The notes beneath the pieces are model-generated. The model was not told the origin of the DNA and ran no database searches. It worked only from the letters and a program-made list of their open reading frames with translations. Below, one piece after another: positions 56,915 through 64,000 of a DNA stretch of 64,000 bases. Origin of the DNA: Oceanobacter sp045430275. GTDB taxonomy: Bacteria > Pseudomonadota > Gammaproteobacteria > Pseudomonadales > Oceanobacteraceae. Both the position numbers and the translations under genes were made by a program. Position 1 is the stretch's first letter. Every line of letters begins with the position of its first letter. The stretch covers positions 212,582 through 276,581 of the forward strand of contig JAILXU010000002.1 of NCBI GenBank assembly GCA_045430275.1, read 5' to 3'.

Positions 56915-59167
56915 CTAGTGGTTGTTTTCCCGGAAGCGTTTCAATAGCCAGCGAATAAACACCGCCAGTAATACCAGGAAGAAAATCAGGAAGATAATAA
57001 ATAACACAGGGTTGTTGGAAAAATGATAAATCAACCAATTGGAGAATCTTGGCTCCCCAACGTAATACTTTTCACCAAACGTCCGTGCATACACGAACTC
57101 TTCACCCTGCTTCCAGGCTGTTACGTCTCCCTGAACGTTACTCCAGATTTCCGGTGTCACCAAATCAGTTATCGCACCATAAAGAATTTCTGATGACATC
57201 GCTGTGAGTAACGTAACGGTTTCACCATAATCACGCCCACCACCAAACTGCATCATGACGCCATAATCTCCCAGGCCGTATCCCTGTAAGCTGGGGCGAA
57301 CGTAATTGAAATTCTGATCGCCGTATTCGTCCGCGTTGATCCACAAACGCGACCCGTTCAAGCGAGGGTGATCACCAATTTCTGTTGCCCGCCCAAACGT
57401 CAGCACCGATTCATCTCCCAGTTGGATAGGCGCACGATCCAAAAGGTTCTGATCAATGGATTTTACCGGCCCCATTACAATCAGGTTGGCATCACCCAAC
57501 TCACCGTAACCGCCGATACGATACGTCAGATCTTCATGAGGCCGGGTCATGACCTGAGCCATTTTGCTCAGGAATGTCCAGGATGCTCCCATCAATTCGG
57601 AGTCCATGGTGCCCATACCAATGACCGTGGGCTTGGCATCGTCGTAATAGTTGTAAGGAAAGCCGGTTTTTGCCGTCAGCTTCAGGTTGGGCATTTGAAC
57701 GTAGCTATCCAGCCCCTTGAACTCAATTGTGGAGTCGTCATACAACGTAAACAGAAGGTTCTGGTCATTACGAACCTGACATTCCTCTGAGTTATTTGTA
57801 ATCATCTGAGCCGCAAACATGATTTCATTACGGCCGGGTTTGAATGATCGTGTCGGAATCGTAACGCTATGACGCCGCACCGCTTCACCCTCAATCTCTT
57901 TCAGACGAATCACATTCTCAAAGCGGCCATTAATAAAGATGTTAAAAACAGAATCTCCCCGCATACCGGCACCGTAGGCAAAATGCAGATTCAGTTTCAC
58001 TTCTGAGGTTTGTGCCACATAGACATCGGGTGGCAGGGAAATATCCACCACAGTACTGCCACCACCCGCACCACGCATGGTCATGGATTCAAAGCCCAGA
58101 TCATAAAAACGATAACGGTTATTCGTAGCCGCCAAATCTTTAGTGGCAAAACGTGGCAAATGATCCATCTTCAAGCCGGGAAATGTCGCTGTCCGCGTGT
58201 CAGGCAGCGGAAAGTTCATATAGCCCAGAATTTTGGCAGCAACAGCCACGTCTTCCTCTTTTTGGCCAGAGACAATCAGCAGGAAATGCCGAGAGTCCTC
58301 ATCCTGAGGATAAACAGCCAAATACGGCCCATCGACCGACCTCGACCAGTTAGAACCCAGCAATGGCTGAAGATCACTGTGTGTGCCAATCAGAACGGTA
58401 TCCTTACCCGCAATAGAAGACTGCTTGAGGTATGGGAAGCGGTAATTTTTCAACTGACGCTGGGTAGGGCTGGCATTGAATTCGGCAGTGCTATGACGCA
58501 CCAGAGGTGACTTATATTCCAAATGCAAAGCGGCTGCCTGAGAGACCATCGCGCCCCATCGAGCAGATTCCGCATCCACTCCAGAAGCGGTTTGAATATT
58601 CAACTCATAATTACCCAACCAACGCTTGTCAAACAGGTGCTCAATTTCCGACAGGCGTGGATTCAAGGCATTCAACCCACCTTCAAACTTCACATAGGAG
58701 TTCTGGGAATCAATCTGCGTCCACAGCTCGGGTGCATCCGGGTCTTCACACTCATAGGTATAGTGCTGGGCAACGTACAGGGTAATTTTGTTATAACCCG
58801 GCTTAAAGCGGCTGGATGGCAAACGGATATCCGCCACGCCTTCCGGGCGTTTGGGGTTTAGTGGTAACTGGGCAACCACATCCTCATTGAGCTTCACAAC
58901 CAATTGCGAACGCTCCCCAACCAGAGCAATAGAGTTCACATACTCCAAATGCAAGACCACCTTTTCAAGGCTCAAGCGGCGTGACAAAGGAATAAAGATC
59001 GGATAGATCGTTCTGACCCCTCGCAAATCAATCGGCTCTATCTGCCCCACCAGCTTTGACAGCGGCATGGTGTTCATCGGCAATGCCGAATTGGAAGCAG
59101 CCTGAGCCGCCGGGTACCCCGCCCCGACAATCAGGCAAACAAGCAATAATCGTATAAAAGAGTTCAT
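56915..59167 (-). CDS. bcsB: Cellulose synthase regulatory subunit BcsB
   Basis: BcsB is the periplasmic partner of BcsA and is needed for activity. The 750-residue protein has a signal peptide (ending AAQAAS), two repeats of carbohydrate-binding and flavodoxin-like domains, and a C-terminal membrane anchor (NPVLFIIFLIFFLVLLAVF) with a basic tail. It begins 96 bases after the bcsA stop and runs to 7 bases before bcsZ. Confidence 0.93.
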   Translation of the reverse strand: MNSFIRLLLVCLIVGAGYPAAQAASNSALPMNTMPLSKLVGQIEPIDLRGVRTIYPIFIPLSRRLSLEKVVLHLEYVNSIALVGERSQLVVKLNEDVVAQLPLNPKRPEGVADIRLPSSRFKPGYNKITLYVAQHYTYECEDPDAPELWTQIDSQNSYVKFEGGLNALNPRLSEIEHLFDKRWLGNYELNIQTASGVDAESARWGAMVSQAAALHLEYKSPLVRHSTAEFNASPTQRQLKNYRFPYLKQSSIAGKDTVLIGTHSDLQPLLGSNWSRSVDGPYLAVYPQDEDSRHFLLIVSGQKEEDVAVAAKILGYMNFPLPDTRTATFPGLKMDHLPRFATKDLAATNNRYRFYDLGFESMTMRGAGGGSTVVDISLPPDVYVAQTSEVKLNLHFAYGAGMRGDSVFNIFINGRFENVIRLKEIEGEAVRRHSVTIPTRSFKPGRNEIMFAAQMITNNSEECQVRNDQNLLFTLYDDSTIEFKGLDSYVQMPNLKLTAKTGFPYNYYDDAKPTVIGMGTMDSELMGASWTFLSKMAQVMTRPHEDLTYRIGGYGELGDANLIVMGPVKSIDQNLLDRAPIQLGDESVLTFGRATEIGDHPRLNGSRLWINADEYGDQNFNYVRPSLQGYGLGDYGVMMQFGGGRDYGETVTLLTAMSSEILYGAITDLVTPEIWSNVQGDVTAWKQGEEFVYARTFGEKYYVGEPRFSNWLIYHFSNNPVLFIIFLIFFLVLLAVFIRWLLKRFRENNH

Positions 59168-59262
59168 ATCCCAGTCACTTTGATTCAGATAAATTACGTC
59201 TTCAGCCCTTGTCCAGTCTCATATATGACAAGAGCTGCTCAGCTAATTGCTGCAAATTCTCT

Positions 59263-61500
59263 TCAGGCAGGTGCTTTCTTGCGTTCCCAGAAATCCTTCC
59301 ATAACTGCACAGCGTGACCGCGAGTTGCAAGCAAGCCGGACTGAAACAGAATTTTCAATGTTTTCTTCACCGGCAGGTCAGGCATTCGACTGGCCCGCTC
59401 TTTCACCCAGCGTTCGCTGTCACCATACACCAGAGACACCAGCTCGGATTTGTTCTTCAAATCATCCAGATCCAACTGCAACCCAGCATGATAATGGCCA
59501 TTTTCTCGCTGGTTCACAGAACGAACTTCCCCTGGAAGACGAATGTCACGGCCAATAGCGCCATTGTAAGTCTGGATTTCAATATCCGACCCTTTCAAGG
59601 ATTGGAGAAAGTGTTCGCCCAATGCGGCCGACAATTCCAATCCCAATCCCGATGATGACATATCAATAATTCGGCAGCTGATCGCCTTTCCATCAACAAA
59701 CAACGTGGCGGGATCATCCGAGGCTACACGAGGTACTTCCCGACGTTGTTTAAGCTCATATAAAGAGCCAATGGCACAAATCATCAGGGAGATATTAAAC
59801 ATCTCCCAAAACATCGTAATCAAAATAACGTCTCTGTCCTGGGGCATCAGTTCCAGACGAACAAGACCGGCAAACAGTGACAGCACATTAAACACCAGCA
59901 GTATGTAAAAAGGCCCTGCCAGGGAAGTAATAAAGTTCTGATCCATGAACTCCCCCTTCGGGGTTACCGCAAATTCGGGAGATCTTGGGCTTTTGATTAC
60001 TTCCACAATGGCCGGTAACGAATACAAGGACTGCATCAGCTCATACAGTTCGGATACCAACGCCCATCGATAACGACCAAACAGATAGTCCGTCACGATC
60101 AAGGCACCAACCAGATGCGGAATGGCGTAGGAAAAAAACTCTGTCATATTGGCTTCGTAGATCTTGAGACCAAAAAACAGATACGCAGAGGGAGCCACCA
60201 AAAAGGTGGCTCGGGCAAAGGGGAAAAACCAGAATCCGGCACTACTGGTGTAGCCCAGCCGCTGCCAGGGTTTCAACCCTTTGAAAAACAATGGGTTTTT
60301 CAGGATAAAAATCTGCACCATCCCTTGAGCCCAGCGCATGCGCTGTACCACAAATCCGGAGTAGGTTTCCGGCTGCAACCCGGCAATCATTGGCCGGTTA
60401 ACATAAGCGCTGCGATACCCTCGGGCATGCAACAAGAACGCGGTTTCCGCGTCTTCAGTAATCGAGTCACCACTAATTCCACCCACTTCCAACAGATATT
60501 TCCGTCGAATCAGAGCAGCAGAACCACAAAAGAAGGAGGCATCCCAGAAATCGAGGCCTTCCTGAATCACACCGTAGAACATCTCGTTTTCACCCGGCAT
60601 TTTGCCGTAGGTTTCGAGGTTCTTTTCAATCGGATCCGGGTTGATAAAAAAGTGGGGAGTCTGAACCAGAAAGATTTTCGGGTCATCCACCGCATGCCCG
60701 ACCGTCCGCTGCAGGATATCGCGAGACGGTACATGGTCAGCATCCAGAATCAGAACAAACTCACCGTTGGTTTTCTCAAGTGCAGCGTTTACGTTACCCG
60801 CTTTGGCGTGGTTGTTCTTTTCCCGCGTCAAATACGTGGCACCAATACGCTCGCACATGGCGGTCAGCTCGTCATAACGCTCTTGCGATGAGCGAGCACG
60901 TTCCGGGTCATCCGAGTTTCGGCGACCCAATGTGCCACCGTCATCCAGCAAACACACATTCAGCTTGTCCTTGGGGTAATCCACCTGTAACGCTGCCAAC
61001 AGCGTAATTTCCAGCATCTCCTGTGGTTCGTTATAACTGGGAACCATGATGTCCACCGTCGGGACTTTGTCAGGATCGGAAGGAACCGGTATGTGCTCAC
61101 GTTTGCGCCCCTGGACATTCACAAAGCTACCCAGAAACGAAATGGCGATACCGTAAAATTCAGCCAGAAACAGAATGATCATACAAATAAAGCTGAATAG
61201 ATCGTAATACTGAATCGTTTCTTGCTGACGCCATGCAAAGTAACGCATGGACACAAAAAATGCGGTTATGAGAATCAGGATTCGCAATAATCGACGTTGT
61301 TCAATGTCACCATTATTGCGTGTATTCCTATCCTCCAGTTTTCGGAACAAAATGATCAACCCGACCAGACCATAAGCAATCAGTGCCTGTGACCCGATAT
61401 CAACTCGAATCTGGGCAATATAAAGCACCGTTACAATGGTCAGAATGCCAATGATCAATAATGTTCGCCCGGATAACTGGCTTAGCACAACAGCCCCCAA
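59263..61500 (-). CDS. bcsA: Cellulose synthase catalytic subunit BcsA
   Basis: BcsA polymerises glucose from UDP-glucose and pushes the chain through the inner membrane. The 745-residue protein has two early and several later membrane helices around the GT2 domain, with DDG at 186-188, DAD at 253-255, TED at 348-350 and QRMRW at 386-390. The C-terminal PilZ domain has both c-di-GMP motifs (REVPR at 587-591; DMSSSG at 613-618), so synthesis is likely switched on by c-di-GMP. The start is uncertain: the longest frame opens with TTG at 61500, and a GTG at 61488 has a G-rich sequence just upstream. The 190 bases upstream hold no gene. There is no bcsQ, bcsE or bcsG in the window. Confidence 0.95.
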   Translation of the reverse strand: MGAVVLSQLSGRTLLIIGILTIVTVLYIAQIRVDIGSQALIAYGLVGLIILFRKLEDRNTRNNGDIEQRRLLRILILITAFFVSMRYFAWRQQETIQYYDLFSFICMIILFLAEFYGIAISFLGSFVNVQGRKREHIPVPSDPDKVPTVDIMVPSYNEPQEMLEITLLAALQVDYPKDKLNVCLLDDGGTLGRRNSDDPERARSSQERYDELTAMCERIGATYLTREKNNHAKAGNVNAALEKTNGEFVLILDADHVPSRDILQRTVGHAVDDPKIFLVQTPHFFINPDPIEKNLETYGKMPGENEMFYGVIQEGLDFWDASFFCGSAALIRRKYLLEVGGISGDSITEDAETAFLLHARGYRSAYVNRPMIAGLQPETYSGFVVQRMRWAQGMVQIFILKNPLFFKGLKPWQRLGYTSSAGFWFFPFARATFLVAPSAYLFFGLKIYEANMTEFFSYAIPHLVGALIVTDYLFGRYRWALVSELYELMQSLYSLPAIVEVIKSPRSPEFAVTPKGEFMDQNFITSLAGPFYILLVFNVLSLFAGLVRLELMPQDRDVILITMFWEMFNISLMICAIGSLYELKQRREVPRVASDDPATLFVDGKAISCRIIDMSSSGLGLELSAALGEHFLQSLKGSDIEIQTYNGAIGRDIRLPGEVRSVNQRENGHYHAGLQLDLDDLKNKSELVSLVYGDSERWVKERASRMPDLPVKKTLKILFQSGLLATRGHAVQLWKDFWERKKAPA

Positions 61501-61690
61501 CAGGATTCTTTAATCATTCAATATAATGCAAACAGGTTTCACTCTGATGCAGGCGAACATCCAGAGCCGACTCCTGCTGGCGCGAGTATAGGCAGTATAG
61601 ACAAGCTTGAGAAGATAACCGCGAGTTACCCCTAAATTATCCGCCTAATAAAAAAAATGGCACACAGACTACACTATAAAAGACAAAACA

Positions 61691-62011
61691 CTAAACTCTG
61701 GCGAAAAACATCCTTACCACGGGTAAATATTTGGCAGGTACTGCCAACACCAGGCGATGTGCATAAGTATTCAGCAAGGCCTGTATCCACAGCCGGTTAG
61801 ATGACGCCGTTTGAAACGACACTTGACCGGTTTCAGACATCGACACCCCCATCACCGTCACAGAGACAATTTCATCTTCACCCACAAGATTCAGATATAA
61901 CTCAACAACCCCAAGCTGGGGATCAAACTCCAGGCTTTCCACTCTTCCGGCATCGGCCAGCTTCTGGTTAATCAGCCCCATCAGGGTTTTCTTAAAAACG
62001 CTGTTTAACAT
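61691..62011 (-). CDS. Hypothetical 106-residue protein
   Basis: A small protein I cannot place in a family. It is soluble in appearance and of mixed alpha and beta type (SLEFDPQLGVVELYLNLVGEDEIVSVTVMGVSM), ending in a helix (IQALLNTYAHRLVLAVPAKYLPVVRMFF). The N-terminal GLINQKLADAGRVESLEFD recalls small proteins that bind lipids or nucleotides, but no motif is diagnostic. The ATG at 62011 or a TTG at 62014 may be used; AAAGG lies upstream of both. It is 190 bases before bcsA on the same strand, so it may be transcribed with the cellulose genes. Confidence 0.65.
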   Translation of the reverse strand: MLNSVFKKTLMGLINQKLADAGRVESLEFDPQLGVVELYLNLVGEDEIVSVTVMGVSMSETGQVSFQTASSNRLWIQALLNTYAHRLVLAVPAKYLPVVRMFFARV

Positions 62012-62419
62012 CAATCAACAACCTTTAACACGAACACACTCCATCAACCCCATATTGTATGAGGCCATATCAATCTTTATATAAGTGACCAAACAAGCAA
62101 GTACTAACCAACCCAATATAGACAAAAACCCCTCAAACAACCGCTTGAAAAATATTTTTTTTCAACAAAATCCGTAAATATACATTAGTAGAAAGAACAA
62201 TCAGAACAGTTGTCACCCACGGGTTGGCTGTGTATAAACCCGTCGTCACGGATCATTTCAGCCCAAGGCGTCAAATCGCGAAAAATTGTCATACTCATGT
62301 GCTTCGCGTACATGTCAGGGTCAGGTCACAAGCTTGGGAAATGATCGCGCAGCCGGGAGTTTCCGTTCCAGGCAACTCCCTGTGAGATTAACGATTTTCT
62401 GATCAAAAGGCGAAATCGC
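62012..62419. other. Structured intergenic region before mqo
   Basis: This 408-base gap has no supported gene. It holds an AT-rich palindrome (62145-62165), then three inverted repeats on the mqo side: ACGGGTT/AACCCGT (62219-62243), CATGTGC/GTACATG (62296-62314, one G-T pair) and GGGAGTT/AACTCCC (62355-62380). An AAAGG about eleven bases before the mqo ATG is its likely ribosome-binding site. No known riboswitch consensus is recognised. Confidence 0.6.
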
Positions 62420-63901
62420 ATGACTACACAACAAGTCGACGTCCTCCTTGTAGGCGGCGGAGTAATGAGCGCTACTCTCGGCACTTTGCTTTCCAGGCTG
62501 AATCCTTCCCTCAAAATCACACTGGTTGAACGACTGGATCACGTTGCCCACGAAAGCACCGATGGCTGGAACAATGCTGGCACAGGCCACGCTGGCTATT
62601 GTGAGCTGAACTACACCCCGGAAGACTCAGATGGCAACGTCGCCATTGACCGGGCACTGACCATCAATGCCAACTTTGAAGTCTCCATGCAGCTATGGAG
62701 TTATCTGGTACAGAACGGCGGCCTGCCAGAGCCAACCAACTTCATCAACACCACACCACACATCAGCTTTGTCTGGGGTGAAAAAAACGTTGCATTTCTA
62801 AAGCAGCGCGCCGAAAAACTCAAGGCTCACCACCTGTTTGCTGAAATGGAATACAGCGAAGATCCCGACGTTCTGAAACAGTGGATGCCACTGGTTATGG
62901 AAGGTCGTGCCGCCGATGAAAAAGTGGCAGGCACTCGCATTCCTCATGGCACTGATGTCGACTTTGGCTCCCTGACTCGCAACCTGGTTGGCAAGCTGGA
63001 AGAAAGTGAACAGTTCAACCTGAAACTCAACCATGAAGTGGTTGATTTCGAACGTCATCGTGAAGAAAAGCGCTGGACTGTTACGCTGCGCGATCGTTCT
63101 TCCGGCCAAACCCACCAAGTAAATACCGGTTTTGTCTTTATTGGTGCTGGCGGCGGTTCATTGCCATTGCTGCAAGCCTCAGGCATTGAAGAAGCCAATG
63201 GCTACGGCGGCTTCCCGGTGAGCGGCCAATGGCTGGTATGCCGAGATGAGAGCATCGTCAAACAGCACCACGCCAAGGTGTATGGCAAGGCTGCGATTGG
63301 CGCGCCTCCGATGTCCGTTCCTCACCTCGACACGCGCATCATCAACGGTACACCCGCCCTTCTGTTCGGCCCTTATGCGGGCTTTACCACCAAGTTCCTG
63401 AAGACCGGCTCCAAGCTGGATATGTTCAAGTCCATCAGTGGCAACAACCTGTATCCCATGCTATCCGTTGGCATGACCAGTATGGATCTGACCAAATACC
63501 TGATCAGCGAAGTCATGCAATCTCATGAAGAGCGCATTGAGACACTGCGAGGCTACTTCCCTGCTGCCAAGTCTTCCGACTGGACGTTGGCGCATGCAGG
63601 ACAACGAGTTCAGGTGATCAAGAAAGACGCCAAAGGCAAAGGCAAGCTTGAATTTGGTACCGAGCTGGTTTCCTCTGAGGATGGTTCTCTGGCCGCCCTG
63701 ATGGGTGCCTCACCAGGTGCTTCAGTTGCTGCTTTCGCCATGATCGAAGTATTGGAAAAATGCTTTGGCGACAAGATGGAAGGGGAATGGAAAGAGAGGA
63801 TGCAGGAAATGATCCCATCTTATGGCGATTCTCTGATTGAAAATGCAGACCTGTTGAAACAAGTGCGTCAGAACACACTTTCAACATTGAACATTGGCTA
63901 A
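62420..63901 (+). CDS. mqo: Malate:quinone oxidoreductase
   Basis: Mqo is a membrane-associated FAD enzyme that oxidises malate to oxaloacetate and reduces quinone, an alternative to malate dehydrogenase in the citric acid cycle. The 493-residue protein starts with the FAD motif VDVLLVGGGVMSATLG and has the family segments STDGWNNAGTGHAGYCELNYTP and FIGAGGGSLPLLQASGIEE. Length and layout are standard. It is preceded by a structured leader, which may affect its expression. The coding region ends 43 bases before a probable converging gene. Confidence 0.96.
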   Translation: MTTQQVDVLLVGGGVMSATLGTLLSRLNPSLKITLVERLDHVAHESTDGWNNAGTGHAGYCELNYTPEDSDGNVAIDRALTINANFEVSMQLWSYLVQNGGLPEPTNFINTTPHISFVWGEKNVAFLKQRAEKLKAHHLFAEMEYSEDPDVLKQWMPLVMEGRAADEKVAGTRIPHGTDVDFGSLTRNLVGKLEESEQFNLKLNHEVVDFERHREEKRWTVTLRDRSSGQTHQVNTGFVFIGAGGGSLPLLQASGIEEANGYGGFPVSGQWLVCRDESIVKQHHAKVYGKAAIGAPPMSVPHLDTRIINGTPALLFGPYAGFTTKFLKTGSKLDMFKSISGNNLYPMLSVGMTSMDLTKYLISEVMQSHEERIETLRGYFPAAKSSDWTLAHAGQRVQVIKKDAKGKGKLEFGTELVSSEDGSLAALMGASPGASVAAFAMIEVLEKCFGDKMEGEWKERMQEMIPSYGDSLIENADLLKQVRQNTLSTLNIG

Positions 63902-63923
63902 CCTCGGCCCACTGTTCAAGACA

Positions 63924-63950
63924 TAAAAAAAGCAGCCAAATGGCTAATGC
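63924..63950 (-). terminator. Possible terminator of a gene entering from the right
   Basis: On the minus strand, AGCC-ATTT-GGCT is followed by GC and seven T residues. The short stem but strong T-run point to a minus-strand transcript ending here, converging on mqo. Confidence 0.5.
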
Positions 63951-63953
63951 CGA

Positions 63954-64000
63954 TCAGTTAAGGGCTTCCCAAAGCTGATCAGCTGCGAAAAAATCCAGTG
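63954..64000 (-). CDS. Possible C-terminus of a gene running off the window
   Basis: Fifteen codons read on the minus strand end with LDFFAADQLWEALN and a TGA at 63956-63954, directly before a terminator-like hairpin. The short segment looks like a protein end, but a second frame also stays open to 63944, so the call is tentative. No function can be given. Confidence 0.3.
   Translation of the reverse strand, partial: LDFFAADQLWEALN

Noticed and set aside
1..64000. CRISPR arrays, insertion sequences, prophage or integrase genes
   Set aside because: No regular spaced repeats, no transposase- or integrase-like products and no abrupt composition change were seen in the reading.

Overview
The window is a chromosomal segment of a Gram-negative gammaproteobacterium. 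The gene orders closely follow Pseudomonas and Oceanospirillales-type genomes: hemA-prfA-prmC-moeB, TPR-lolB-ispE-tRNA-Gln-prs-rplY-pth-ychF, miaB-phoH-ybeY-ybeX-lnt, and the dcw cluster running into lpxC-secA-argJ-mutT. LolB, LpxC, Lnt and LpoA show an outer membrane with LPS. Base composition looks moderate and even, and I see no insertion sequence, prophage or CRISPR array. The genus cannot be fixed from the sequence alone.

Layout. 1-1.8 kb: the 3' end of lpoA, then yraN and a gmhA/diaA-type SIS gene, closed by a strong terminator. 1.8-3.1 kb: a lone sulfide:quinone oxidoreductase on the minus strand. 3.4-7.4 kb: minus-strand hemA-prfA-prmC-moeB (haem precursor, translation termination, sulfur/cofactor activation). 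7.5-14.4 kb: plus-strand TPR lipoprotein, lolB, ispE, tRNA-Gln(TTG), prs, rplY, pth, ychF. 14.4-19.0 kb: less conserved genes, namely a 917-residue PKD-like lipoprotein, a TetR regulator, a 49-codon ORF and an acidic orphan protein. 19.2-24.9 kb: miaB, phoH, ybeY, ybeX, lnt and a small DUF6164-like membrane protein. 24.9-48.0 kb: one long minus-strand block. It is transcribed from a good sigma70-like promoter near 48.1 kb through a very divergent mraZ-like gene, rsmH, ftsL, ftsI, murE, murF, mraY, murD, ftsW, murG, murC, ddlB, ftsQ, ftsA and ftsZ, and continues with lpxC, an M23 peptidase, secA, argJ and mutT. 48.4-50.3 kb: a voltage-gated channel of the NaChBac family and a tandem cyclic-nucleotide-binding protein. 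50.3-53.2 kb: an HptB/HsbR/HsbA-type partner-switching module plus a small membrane protein. 53.3-61.5 kb: the cellulose synthesis genes bcsA-bcsB-bcsZ-bcsC. 61.7-64 kb: a small orphan gene, a structured 5' region and mqo (malate:quinone oxidoreductase).

How the parts work together. Most of the window is core envelope growth and division: lipid II synthesis, septal synthesis, the Z ring, lipid A, lipoprotein maturation and sorting, and secretion. The accessory interest lies in five places: the mraZ position, which holds a cysteine-rich protein only faintly like MraZ; the channel, whose pore filter carries extra aspartates like engineered calcium-selective NavAb; the HsbA/HsbR/HptB switch lying directly downstream of a c-di-GMP-controlled cellulose operon on the same strand; a BcsZ that looks like a lipoprotein; and the structured leader in front of mqo. 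I found no wholly new multi-gene defence or mobile system. The MraZ-like protein and the hsb-bcs neighbourhood are the best candidates for undescribed biology.
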